NCBI GenBank assembly: GCA_009731375.1
Contig: BJOX01000018.1
Span: 563,030-589,744 of the forward strand
Source: Paulinella micropora
Lineage: Eukaryota > Cercozoa > Imbricatea > Euglyphida
DNA length: 26,715 nt
Direction: 5' to 3'
Position 1 is the stretch's first letter. The number at the start of each line of letters is the position of its first letter. The position numbers were made by a program, and so were the translations under genes. Positions 9,552-18,575 of the stretch are shown here, in pieces. The notes under the pieces are model-generated. The model was not told the DNA's origin. It did not search any database and worked only from the letters and a program-made list of their open reading frames with translations.

Positions 9552-10800
9552 TTACTGATCTTCTAAGAAATTAACGATAACACTTACGTTTCCTCCATTT
9601 GCGGCAGTCGCAACAGACTTTTGTAAAAATGTTAGATTTTCTCCAGTTGCGAGTTGTATGTCGTAAGCTCGCAAGTCAACAAGTTGGCTAGAAGTAGCGT
9701 TAATAAAAAGTTTAAGGATAACGTCCGTCACAACAGCAGCACCGAGAGCCGTCGCACTGGTGTCCTTTGATACGATTGAAGTCGTGGCATCAATATCGGT
9801 GAAGCTTTCACCAGTAAGTGTTCCACTCGTTTTCACAATTCGCACTATATTAACTGTGCTGTCTTCGTTTGATATGCTCACGAGAGTAGGGTAAACGATT
9901 GAATAATTTGTTAATGAACCATTAAAAAGCGCCTTATTTTTTATGCTAGGAATTGGGCTTTCAGTCGTGCTCGCTGCCTTGCTTCCTTCCGCTTCATTTG
10001 ATATGCTTGTATTAATAGTGTTAGATCCTTCAATAAACATACTACAACTTGCCGTTTTCATACTTTGTATTCCAGTTCCACCAGCTCCATAATTTCTGAT
10101 ACGAACGACAAAAGGGAGAGTTGTATTTCGCAGACTGACACCAGTGTTTGTATTCGCATACTTAATCATATGGACTTGTTGGAATGCTCCAGTCGTTGGA
10201 TTTTCAATTGAAAACTTAATAGCACCAAAACCTAAATACTGGAATTGTATTTGAAAAACATTTCCTTTCGTCAAATCTAAGGCGGGCATATCTTTCGTCC
10301 CATCACTGTCATCCCAGTTACCCTGTGCGATAAGAGTAATCGCTCCTCCCTTACAATGAGCGATATTAAAACCCACAGTCCTTGTTTTGTAAAAGTAGAA
10401 ACCATTTTGTAGATTATTGTCACCAATACCGATAAATGAATAGTAGTCCTTGCTTTCATCAGTAGACCATAAGGCAGTGAAGCGGCACATAACACCCATA
10501 CCAGTTCTATTTTTTTTTTCTGCTTTCCATTATCTTAGCAGTATTTTTCGCATCTGTTTTAAGGTCAGCCATATTCGTGTTGAACGATACATTCGCATCC
10601 GTTTGAGTTAATGACCACACCCGTGTATTAACCGTGTAGGGAAAAATTTCCTGTGATACTGGAGTTAATGAGGTTGTTAGGGCTTCTCCGAATGATGTTT
10701 TCATATTATTCGTTTCAATGTTGCCGTCATATCCGACTTTGACATTTACAAAGTCTCCGTCAGGATTTTGAGCGACTAAATTTCGTTGATGAGTGGTCAT
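9552..10800 (-). pseudogene. Fiber/spike-like structural protein, frameshifted at an A10 run
   Basis: Two open frames, 10800 to 10507 and 10499 to 9552, meet at an uninterrupted run of ten A on the coding strand (10510-10519). Removing one A would give a single protein of about 415 residues. The second frame begins with RTGMGVMCRFTALWS and continues to an IGIGDN block and a GFYF strand. This conserved domain opening is seen in spike- or fiber-like proteins of giant viruses and PLVs, so the two parts belong together. The first 100 residues are probably the capsid-attached N-terminus, and the rest is beta-rich and Ser/Thr/Asn-rich. The ATG at 10800 is chosen over an upstream in-frame ATG because the TAATATAGG motif lies between them. 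It stands next to the major capsid gene and was probably expressed late. Confidence 0.65.
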
Positions 10801-10804
10801 AGTT

Positions 10805-10813
10805 CCTATATTA
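10805..10813 (-). promoter_or_regulatory. TATAG-type start motif of the fiber-like gene
   Basis: TAATATAGG on the coding strand, four bases before the ATG at 10800. Confidence 0.55.
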
Positions 10814-10854
10814 TTAAAAAATAAAATAACTTTCAAAAATTAATTACTTGGGGT

Positions 10855-12375
10855 TTAGGTTCTAGTAATGGTACCATTCCTGACGGTTACTTCTTGCTGA
10901 GTGACGACAAATGTGTAATGATTGTAGGTGGCACTCACGGTGGTTGCGATAAAGTCCCATCGTCGCTCGTTGTCTAGACTTAATCCACTGATTTCATTTT
11001 GATCCTTGCTCCACAGCGGGCGGGTATTGTCAAAGCTATCACACCAAAACCAGTTGTATTGATAAACATTGCTATTCAACAAAGCAGAGCCGTCCAACTT
11101 CGGTTTAAGATACATGTAGTCTTCTAGTTTTCCAGTTGTACAATCAACATTGAATTCCTGCTGTCGTGCCCCATCCAGTGTGGTATAAAAATATTGAACC
11201 TTAGAACCGAGCAGGTTGCTATTGTCATAGGCGGTGTTCTTGTTTTCAGTTCCGTTAAACACAGAGTGATAAATCTTCTTAATTCGCCGTCCGTGTCCTC
11301 TGTCAAATCTAAAGATAACATTTTGAGAAGTTGAAGTTGCTGTATTTTTATACAAATATGAATAATCAATGTTGAAGCTCATACCTTCGGGGCTCATAAT
11401 CTTCTGCTGAATTGATTGAATAACATCGGGATTGGTTTCAACAGCTAAGAAGAGGTTGAGGTTAGTGACGGCCACACTTAAATCAGCCGCCGCGACAGTT
11501 CCTCCATCAGTAGAAATAGGATCATCGTTGTAATAAAAGATTTTGGGGGTCTGTTGCCAAACAATCCGCATAGTCAAAATTTCTGGAAACATAATAGTTT
11601 TATCCAGAGCGAAAATAGTATTGTAAAGCATTCCGAGATTAATCTTAACATTGGTACTCGGGCTGGCATTGCCAATAGAGCCTCCAGAGAAATACTTAGC
11701 CTCATTAAAAGCAACATTAACAAACTTACTCGTACCAGTCTCGGCCGCTATGAGAGTATCGTCATGTCGGCGGGCATTTGTAGAAGGTTGTCCCATCCAA
11801 GCCTGTAATGCGGCCTGAACCTGAGCTTTCGCCGCATGAATTCCAGTTTCAATGTTTCCTTGTGTCGTTCCTGCGAGTGTCGTAGCAGCCAATGCCGTTT
11901 CCAATGCGGCCAACCTTGTAGCATCGCTAGCGGGTTGAAATGTAGTTGTTGCATTACACTTCTGAAGCATACAACCAGATCCGCTTCCATTGTCGTGGTT
12001 TTCCAAAGCGAGGAAATCATCGATGGAGGTTTCGGGTTTCCAAATCATCTTGCTAATATTGCCGACTTAATTAATGTCGCACAGATAAACACCGCCTCTG
12101 GTAATCAGTTGGATCTGCCTAATCGGGGCTAAGCAGTCCATAAAGCATTTATTGTAGTTCGCAACCTTAGCCTCAGGAGCATAAGTAAAACTCAAAATAG
12201 AGCGAGACAAGTTAAACGGGCGGCTAATAAGGTCAAAGTTACTTTCCTGTCCTCCAGCAGTTGTAACAGTAACAGAAGAAGAACCCTCACGAGGGGTAAG
12301 CTTATTCAAACGATAAGAAGCACTGATGTAATCAGTTCTAGAAAAATCTAGTTCTCCTCCGTGTTGTGTGGGCAT
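10855..12375 (-). pseudogene. MCP: Major capsid protein (double jelly-roll type), in-frame TAA
   Basis: A single frame of 506 codons runs from the ATG at 12375 to TAA 10855-10857, interrupted only by TAA at 12067-12069 (codon 103). The first 102 residues, starting MPTQHGGELDFSRTDYI and ending in a TRGGVYLCDIN block, match the N-terminal region of PLV major capsid proteins. The sequence continues in the same frame after the stop with VGNISKM, as expected for the family, so the stop has replaced a sense codon. The long C-terminal part is beta-rich with NATTTFQP and VYQYNWFWCDSF segments, consistent with a double jelly-roll capsomer. The size of about 500 residues is normal for PLVs. Without readthrough or correction no capsid could form, which is strong evidence for decay or for a base error. 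The order fiber, MCP, penton, protease is a typical PLV morphogenesis block. Confidence 0.8.
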
Positions 12376-12398
12376 TTTGTTTTTTTCGGTTTTTCGGT

Positions 12399-12407
12399 TC
12401 TATATAA
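12399..12407 (-). promoter_or_regulatory. TATAG-type motif of the MCP gene
   Basis: TATATAGAA on the coding strand, 24 bases before the MCP ATG. The intervening leader is A-rich with two CCGAAAAA repeats. Confidence 0.5.
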
Positions 12408-12436
12408 AAAATAAATAATTCCAAAATTAAAATTAA

Positions 12437-13249
12437 TTATCTAGCTTTTAACAAATTAAAAAATGATGTAAATAAATTAAAATAATTAGTCTCGCGATAA
12501 ATTAACAATGTCATTGCGACACCCAGACCGTTGAGGTTAATTGGTTGGTCGTTTTCATCAGTTAAGTAAAACCGATACACATTGCTTGAGTTTGTAGATA
12601 GCCGTTTTCGGTATTCACTACCCGAGCCGTCGTAAATAACCGAGCCGAACGGAATTTCATTTGCGGTGTATATTTCTTGTAGGACGTGGTTATCACCTTC
12701 ACCGACTAGGTCCGACTGTAAATACAATGTTTTCTCGCCCGTTAAGATTATGACGTTTGACGATCTAAGGGTATTATTAACAAAGAAATAAGTAGAAGAC
12801 CGCTCAAACCCCATAATTTCGTGGATGCGAGTTTCATCATCAAATACAAACCGCGGTTGAATTCCGCCGTTGTTTGCTACGGTGAATGCTATCTTTACGT
12901 CTTCTGGGTCAGTGTTTGTGTTATTGCTTGTTATTGTGTACACGTAGTCATTCGGGCTGTCAGCGGTTAGCACTTCGGCCAGCTTATTTTTTAAGTTGTT
13001 CATCGTGTAGTTGCCTTCGGGTATCGTAATGAGCGCCTCGTTTCCATTCTCACTCAGAATAAAAGTGTTGTAAGGACTTGCCACTGAATAATACGACTTC
13101 GGCACATAGATATGAAGAATTTTACAGTGTGTTGGATTGTCTAGCGATTTCATATCAACTGAGTGAGTGAAATCGCTGTCCGTGCCGTTTATCCTATTTT
13201 TGCTGTTGACATAGTACATGTTAGAGCTCCTACCACCACGGTATTCCAT
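12437..13249 (-). CDS. mCP: Penton / minor capsid protein (270 aa)
   Basis: The intact protein starts MEYRGGRSSNMYYVNSKNR and carries a GTDSDFTHSV block, a LHIYVPKSYYSV block at about residues 45-57, an FILSENG strand, and an IPEGNYTMNNLKNKLAEVL helix. This succession (N-x-R...SDF...IPKSYY...IPxGxY) is the signature of single jelly-roll penton-type minor capsid proteins of PLVs and virophages, which occupy the capsid vertices. Length fits the family. The gene lies directly upstream of the MCP gene on the same strand, and an ATTATATAGG motif precedes its ATG. It is one of the few structural genes without a break. Confidence 0.8.
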   Translation of the reverse strand: MEYRGGRSSNMYYVNSKNRINGTDSDFTHSVDMKSLDNPTHCKILHIYVPKSYYSVASPYNTFILSENGNEALITIPEGNYTMNNLKNKLAEVLTADSPNDYVYTITSNNTNTDPEDVKIAFTVANNGGIQPRFVFDDETRIHEIMGFERSSTYFFVNNTLRSSNVIILTGEKTLYLQSDLVGEGDNHVLQEIYTANEIPFGSVIYDGSGSEYRKRLSTNSSNVYRFYLTDENDQPINLNGLGVAMTLLIYRETNYFNLFTSFFNLLKAR

Positions 13250-13253
13250 CGCA

Positions 13254-13263
13254 CCTATATAAT
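13254..13263 (-). promoter_or_regulatory. TATAG-type start motif of the penton gene
   Basis: ATTATATAGG on the coding strand, four bases before the penton ATG. Confidence 0.55.
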
Positions 13264-13290
13264 GAAAAACATATTTTTGTTTTAATTGCT

Positions 13291-14040
13291 TCAGATATAC
13301 GTGTCAAAGCCGTATCCGTTCTGAGCTTTCAACTCGCCCGCTTCTTTCTCTTTTAAGTCCGTCCAGCCGCTGGCAAATTTAAATCGGTTCCCTTTTGCCC
13401 GCTCTAAAAGAAACCGTATACTATGCCACCCGCAGGTATCTGTCGTGTCGCTTTGGTTTTTAACCTGATTGACTTTCATAAGCAGATAAGTGCTCGGCTT
13501 ACTCTTTTCAATAAGCTGTTTCACTTGATGTAGAAATAGCTCAGTCGGCTTATACAGTGCGAGCGGGTCGTAGATTTCAATAGAGTCGTCTTTAATAAGG
13601 CCAACCCAAATGGCAATCCAATGTGAGCCAGGTTGACTAGACTTATCCAAGTTCATAATAAATCCATACTTCTGTCTTTTTTCTGGCTTCAGTTTGTTTA
13701 TTTCATCGCTGGCTACCGTACCGATATACCATTCGTGCTTTTTCATAATACTGTCTATTTCATCCGTCATTAAACCTCTGCCAGCCCCCGCTTGTTGCTC
13801 TTCTGTCGGCGGTGGTGTATCTTCTGTCGGCGGTGGTGGTTGCTCTTCTGTCGGCGGTGGTGGTTGGTCTTCTGTCGGCGGTGGTGGTTGGTCTTCTGTC
13901 GGCGGTGGTTGTTGCTCTTCTGTTGGCGGTGGTGGTTGTTGGTTTTCTGGTGGTTCTATACCGAGTTTATTTGAAACTTGATTTTTTATGTTCGGGTCGT
14001 TTCTCATTTCAACTACTAAGTTATTGACAAAATCTTTCGC
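13291..14040 (-). CDS. PRO: Adenain/Ulp1-type cysteine protease, 5' end cut by the junction
   Basis: Counting from the Met at 14007, the adenain-type catalytic set is His129 (SHWIAIWV), Asp147 (EIYDPLA), Gln185 and Cys192 (TCGWHS); the seven-residue Gln-Cys spacing is that of adenovirus proteases. These enzymes process capsid and core proteins during PLV and virophage assembly. Residues 23-72 are a Pro/Thr/Glu repeat linker (PPPPTEDQ units). The frame stays open upstream of the Met for at least 11 AT-rich codons (AKDFVNNLVVE), up to the composition break at 14040/14041. Either the Met at 14007 is internal and the true N-terminus is lost, or the gene was longer. The stop is TGA, with TAA two codons further. 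Confidence 0.8.
   Translation of the reverse strand, partial: AKDFVNNLVVEMRNDPNIKNQVSNKLGIEPPENQQPPPPTEEQQPPPTEDQPPPPTEDQPPPPTEEQPPPPTEDTPPPTEEQQAGAGRGLMTDEIDSIMKKHEWYIGTVASDEINKLKPEKRQKYGFIMNLDKSSQPGSHWIAIWVGLIKDDSIEIYDPLALYKPTELFLHQVKQLIEKSKPSTYLLMKVNQVKNQSDTTDTCGWHSIRFLLERAKGNRFKFASGWTDLKEKEAGELKAQNGYGFDTYI
13790..13945 (-). repeat. Pro/Thr/Glu-coding tandem repeat in the protease linker
   Basis: About six imperfect 21-24 base units encode PPP(P)TE(E/D)Q. On the plus strand they read as GTCGGCGGTGGTGG-type units. They form a flexible linker before the protease domain and are a likely site of length variation. Confidence 0.85.
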
Positions 14041-14045
14041 CCAAC
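14036..14045. other. Composition junction between the AT-rich PLV and the GC-rich segment
   Basis: Up to 14040 the sequence is AT-rich. From 14041 on it is overwhelmingly G and C with GC-ending codons. The leftward protease frame and the rightward large-protein frame (open from 14028) both run through this point, so two genes are cut at one position. There is no terminal inverted repeat, target-site duplication or spacer. This is the pattern of an illegitimate join or an assembly chimera. Confidence 0.8.
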
Positions 14046-17000
14046 ACGGCGAGCTGCTGGGACGAGGCGCTGACGCAGGCCGTGCTGGCTGGGGCGGCGG
14101 AGAAGTTCGCGCGGACGTTCCGGTCCGGTTACGAGGGCGCCGCCAAGCTGCAGGAGGCGCTCAAGGGGGCGGCCGCGGTACGCAACGCGGCGTTCGGCGC
14201 GCTGGACAACCGCAGCCGCGCCCTCAACGCCACGCTCGCGTCCCTGGTCCTGCAGCAGGCCACGCTGCGGGACCAGGAGCAGCGGCTGGCGGGGGACCTG
14301 AACGCGTCGGTGCGGCGGGCGGCCGACGCCATGCGCGAGTACCAGGACCGGCAGGGCGAGCTAGCCGGCCAGTTTGAAGTGCAGACCCAGGGGGTCCTGC
14401 AACGCCTCGACGATTACAACGACAACCTAGCGGCGGACGTGCAGGCGCTGCAAGCCCTGCTGCGGCAGCTGGGGCGGGTCGGCACGGAGCAGGCCGCGCT
14501 GCTGGGCGAGTACACCGTGGACCTGGCGGGGCTCGTGGACCTGGCGCGCGCGACGCTGGCCGAGATCCGCGAGTTGCAGGTGCGCGAGCGCAACCGCCGC
14601 GCCCTGGCGCGGGCCCTGTTCGACTACGCCGCCCTCGCGCTGCGGCAGTACGGCACGCAGCTCTTCGCTGAGGGAGGCAGCGCGCCCCGCGGCTCGGCGT
14701 GGTTCGCGGAGCGGGAGGACGCGTGCTGGTTCCGCTTCACCGTGGTGCTGCAGTTTGCGCAGAGCCAGCTCGGCGGCCTGCTGACCGAGTCCCGCAACTT
14801 CTCGGCCTGGGCCCTCGAGGACCCCGAGGTCCGGCTGCAGTACCAGACGTACGCGCCGAGCGCGGCGGAGCGGCGGCCGCCGGGCGGCGGGGCGGCCCGG
14901 TCGCTCGAAGAGTACTGGAGCCTGCCGGGGCTCACGGGGGGCGGCGTGTTCTCCCGCTACGCCGCCGAGGTCGCCCGGGTGTCCGCCCTGCCGCTGCAGT
15001 GGCTGGTGCTGGGCACGGTCCGCTTCTTCTGCCACCCCGAGTTCTTGATGGAGCAGTCGGACAACTGGTTCACCTTCCGGGACATCATGCAGCTGCTCGG
15101 GCCCGCCGACTGCACCGTGCCCGCCTCCCTCACGGCCCCGCGCGCGCCGGGCGACTGCAACTGTTGGCTCACGGCGACCAGGCAGCGCTGCTTGCGCACG
15201 GAGCAAGGGCTCGGCGGCGTCCGGTGGGAGCCGGGCGCGACCGACGAGGCCTTCCTGGACCTGACCAACGGGGGCGCGTGCAACCAGGCGTCGGACCTGA
15301 CGGCGGCCTTTTACTCCTTCTTTCCGGGCTGGCCGGCCGTGGCGACGCTGCGCTCGTTCGCGGAGCTGAACCAGCTGCTGCGCGCCTGGTGCGAGCAGTC
15401 GTCCCTGCCCGACCAGACGGGGGCGAACGCGTCGTACGCCAACACCAACCTGTACCAGCTGTCACGCGAGGCGGAGCTCGGCGACGCGGCCGGCTCGCAG
15501 GAAAAGCTCGGCGTGTGGCAGCGCCTGGCGGCGGCGGGGACCGGCGCGCAGGCCTGCGCGACGCACTGGGCCGACCTGGAACCCCAGACCAAGCAGCTGC
15601 AGGAGCGCACCGGCAACCCGCGGGCCTACACGTTCCCGCTGCTCTTCTACAAGAGCGCCCAGTTCGCGACGCAGTTCTTGCGCCTGAAGCAGCTGAGCCG
15701 CATCTTCCTCGAGGTGTACGGGGACCTGCCCGACGACCTGAGCCTGGGGGAACGGGCCTTCTTCACGGCCGCCCCCGCGCAGACGCGCGCGCCACAGCTC
15801 CCGCCGCCGCTGGCCGCGCTGCAGTGGGTGCCCCCGCCCCAGCCCCAGCGCTGCGCCACGCTGACGGCCGCCTTCGCCACGCCCGAGCTGCTGCCCCTGT
15901 GGCTGCTGCGCCACGTGGAGACCAGGCAGGCCTTCCGGCTGCGGCTCACGGACCCGCGCACGGGGCGGACGCACGAGCGCGCCCTGGAGCCGGTCCGGCG
16001 GCACCAGCTGCCCGAAGAGTCCATGCTGGTGCTGGGCTACCTGGCCTGCCTGCACTTCTGGTGCGGCTTCCAGGCCGGCTACGGCCTGGTGTACGACGTG
16101 CTGCCGTACGAGGTCAGCAGCCACCCGCTCGCGGCGCTGCGCTCGACCGACTACGCGCTCTTTACGTTGCGGGACCAGAACGGGCGGCCGGACCAGAACG
16201 CCCACCTGCTGTACCCGCTCGAGTGTGCGCGGCCCTGGGCGGGCGGCGCGTGCGCGCCCCGCCACGTCCTGAACCGCCCCCGGGTCCCCCTGGCCGCCGC
16301 CGACGACAACGCCGCCCGCGCCTGGAAGGAGCAGCACGGCAGCGCCCGCTTCGAGCCCGCCCGCGCCGGCACTACCCCGGCCGACAGCCGCAAGCGGCTG
16401 CGGGAGCCGGACGGGGGGGGGCCGTGGCAGCAGCGCCGCTGCGAGGACGCGCAGGAGCGGGGGGAGGGGCCGCTGTGCGAGCTGCTGCGCACGCACTGGT
16501 GGCCCGAGGTCCGGTTCTGGGAGGGCGAGACCCTGGACAACCTGGGCGGGGAGTCGGGGCTGCTGCGCCTGGGCCAGCGGACCTGGAACGAGCGCCTCAC
16601 CTTCCGGGTGCCGGGCAGCGCCTTTGCCCGCCGGGCGGACCTGCGCAGCGCCTGCCCCAGCGCGGCCCTGGCCAAGCTCGTGCCCCGGGCCGGCGGCCAG
16701 GAGCCGGGGCTGCGCCTGGTGCTGGACTACACCGCGCAGGAGGCCGGGTCCCGGAACGGGAGCGGGCTGTACGTGGCCCTCACGACGACGGCCGCCAACG
16801 AGACCGTGGCCGCCGAGCTGCGCGCCGCGGGCCGCTACGTGCTGGACGTGCCCGGCACCGACGCGCCGGCCGAGCGTGTCCGGGCCCTGGCCGCGGGCAC
16901 GAGCGGCCTGGTGGGCGCCCTGTGGTCCTTCCCGCACGGGCCGGCGGAGACGCCCCCGGGGCCCGCCGCCGGCTGGCCCGCGGCGGGCGGCGTCCGCTGC

Positions 17001-17333
17001 TGGGACCTGTCCCTGGACCAGACGCGCTACGCGCCCGCCGGCTCCTTCTTCACGGCCCACGTCGACAGCGCGCCGGCCGTGGGGTCACAGCTGGCGCAGC
17101 TCCAGGGGTCCGCGGTGGCCGCGGCCGCGGCCGCCTCCTTTGCGGCCAGCGCGCGCGTGCAGTCGACCATGGACCTGCTGCTCGGGCTCGCGGGCGCACG
17201 GGGGCTGGACCCGGAGGTGCAGGCCGAGCGGCTCAACGGCTGGCAGAACCAGCAGGACGCCCTGCGCGACAGCATCCTCCGCGCCCTGGCCCTGAACCGA
17301 GCGCAGGTGCGCGACCGGGCCGAGGCGTACTAG
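14041..17333 (+). CDS. Very large protein of unknown function, 5' end missing
   Basis: A frame of nearly 1,100 codons is open from the junction to TAG 17331-17333. No ATG lies at its beginning: GTG 14082 is only an internal codon, and coherent coding (SCWDEALTQAV) continues upstream of it. The first 200 or so residues are Ala/Leu/Gln/Glu/Arg-rich and look like coiled coil. The middle (about residues 200-800) is globular with scattered Cys and Trp and several N-x-S/T sites. The last 80 residues are again helical. No signal peptide or membrane helix is evident, though the N-terminus is absent. I do not recognise a family; a structural or tegument-like virion protein is only a guess. Codon choice (GC at third positions) is uniform and unlike the PLV. 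The frame continues after the TAG in the same phase. Confidence 0.6.
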
Positions 17334-17585
17334 GTCGCGGCCGCCGTGGCGCGCGCCCTGGCGGCCGCCGAGAAGGCGCTGCGGGGCTACGACGAGGACA
17401 AGGCCAGCCTCCGCCTGGCGCTGAACGAGACCAGGGACCGGCTGGCCAGGGCGAAGCAAGAGACAGGGAAGCTCGACCAGCTGCGCGTGCGTGCCAACGA
17501 GCTCACGGCCGCCGCGGGGGCGGCGCTCGCGAACCAGGGCCTCTTTGAACAGGTGCTGGACGCCTTTGTGGACACGGAGCGGCCG
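17334..17585 (+). CDS. In-frame continuation after the TAG, coiled coil, cut by a gap
   Basis: Directly after TAG 17331-17333 the same frame stays open for 84 codons to the N gap. It encodes an Ala/Leu/Glu/Arg coiled coil (VARALAAAEKALRGYDEDKA and onward) that looks like a continuation of the helix preceding the stop. No convincing new start is present. The simplest view is one gene with a nonsense change or base error at the TAG. A readthrough codon is the less likely alternative. Confidence 0.5.
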
Positions 17586-17929
17586 NNNNNNNNNNNNNNN
17601 NNNNNNNNNNNNNNNNNNNNNNNNNNNNNNNNNNNNNNNNNNNNNNNNNNNNNNNNNNNNNNNNNNNNNNNNNNNNNNNNNNNNNNNNNNNNNNNNNNNN
17701 NNNNNNNNNNNNNNNNNNNNNNNNNNNNNNNNNNNNNNNNNNNNNNNNNNNNNNNNNNNNNNNNNNNNNNNNNNNNNNNNNNNNNNNNNNNNNNNNNNNN
17801 NNNNNNNNNNNNNNNNNNNNNNNNNNNNNNNNNNNNNNNNNNNNNNNNNNNNNNNNNNNNNNNNNNNNNNNNNNNNNNNNNNNNNNNNNNNNNNNNNNNN
17901 NNNNNNNNNNNNNNNNNNNNNNNNNNNNN
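17586..17929. other. Assembly gap
   Basis: This is a run of N. The first bases after it (17930-17971) match, inverted, part of the leftward gene near 19068-19115, so the gap may hide an inverted duplication that the assembler could not resolve. Confidence 0.98.
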
Positions 17930-18506
17930 GGTCTCGGTCTCGCACAGCACCACCTTTGTGTGCCCCAGCTGCGCGCGGAAGCAGCTGCCAGTGGCAGAGG
18001 CGGAGCTCAGCGAGTCGACCTTCTTCTGCACGATCTGCCAGAAGCACCAGCCGCTGGCGCAGGCCGACCCCAGGGAGTCGTCCGTCAGCTGGACGACCTG
18101 CCAGGAGCACCGGGCCCAGGCTAAATCCGAGGAGCAGCCCTCTGTCTGCACCGCCTGCGTGCTGGTACAGCAGCCGCAGGCGGAGCCCAGCCAGTCGTGG
18201 ACTGTCTGCACGGTGTGCCAGCACGTACAGCAGCAGCAGCCGCCGGCGCAGCCCGTGTGTGGGCCCCCCCCGGCCCAGCGCACGGGCGGCGCGGCGGCGG
18301 CACACCCGGAGGTGGCGGCTCTAGCTTCTGCCTGGACGCCCCCCCTCGATACCTTTGCGTACGCCCCCGGCCCGTCGGCGCCCCCAGCGTACGCCCCCGG
18401 CCCGTCGGCGCCCCCGGCGTACGCCCCCGGCCCGTCGGCGCCCCCAGCGTACGTCCCCTCCTTGTCGAATTACTACTCCTACTGGGCGCAGCAGCTGGCG
18501 TGCTAA
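17930..18506 (+). CDS. CxxC-repeat protein with C-terminal PSAPPAY late-domain-like array, 5' partial
   Basis: This frame is 191 codons long, opens at the gap and ends at TAA-rich 18504-18506. Its first 110 residues hold five knuckle-like units spaced about 19-22 residues apart: CPSC, CTIC, a degenerate TTC, CTAC and CTVC, each preceded by a Ser/Trp/Val stretch and followed by Gln/Ala/Glu. They could bind zinc in pairs. A Pro/Ala/Gly linker follows, then three 10-residue PSAPPAYAPG-type units, then a Tyr-rich end (LSNYYSYWAQQLAC). PSAP and PPxY are the core motifs by which many viral structural proteins recruit Tsg101 and Nedd4-type ligases. Whether this frame belongs to the large gene before the gap or to a separate gene cannot be decided. 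It shares its first 14 residues with the leftward gene at 18694-21014. Confidence 0.6.
18360..18452 (+). repeat. 30-bp tandem repeat encoding PSAPPAYAPG
   Basis: Three near-perfect 30-base units (only A/G wobble changes) encode the PSAPPAY motifs at 18372-18392, 18402-18422 and 18432-18452. Confidence 0.92.
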
Positions 18507-18536
18507 AAACCGTGGCGTCTGTGTCGGTGTGCGGGC

Positions 18537-18537
<1 letters not shown>

Positions 18538-18574
<37 letters not shown>

Positions 18575-18575
18575 A
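18538..18575. repeat. (GA)n microsatellite
   Basis: About 17 GA dinucleotides lie 35 bases after the stop of the late-domain gene, in its presumed 3' region. Confidence 0.95.

Noticed and set aside
3620-14040. Terminal inverted repeats of the PLV
   Set aside because: I compared the likely left edge (3620-3730, including the GACAAAAA units) with the sequence before 14040 by eye and found no inverted match of useful length.
14082-14084. GTG as the real start of the large protein
   Set aside because: Coherent coding sequence continues upstream of it to the composition junction, so the 5' end is missing rather than starting here.
14427-17548. Long frames in other phases and on the opposite strand of the large gene (for example 14699-17548 plus and 15462-17060 minus)
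   Set aside because: Stops are rare in such GC-rich DNA. These frames give Arg/Gly/Pro/Ala-rich low-complexity translations, while the chosen frame has normal protein composition with GC in third positions.
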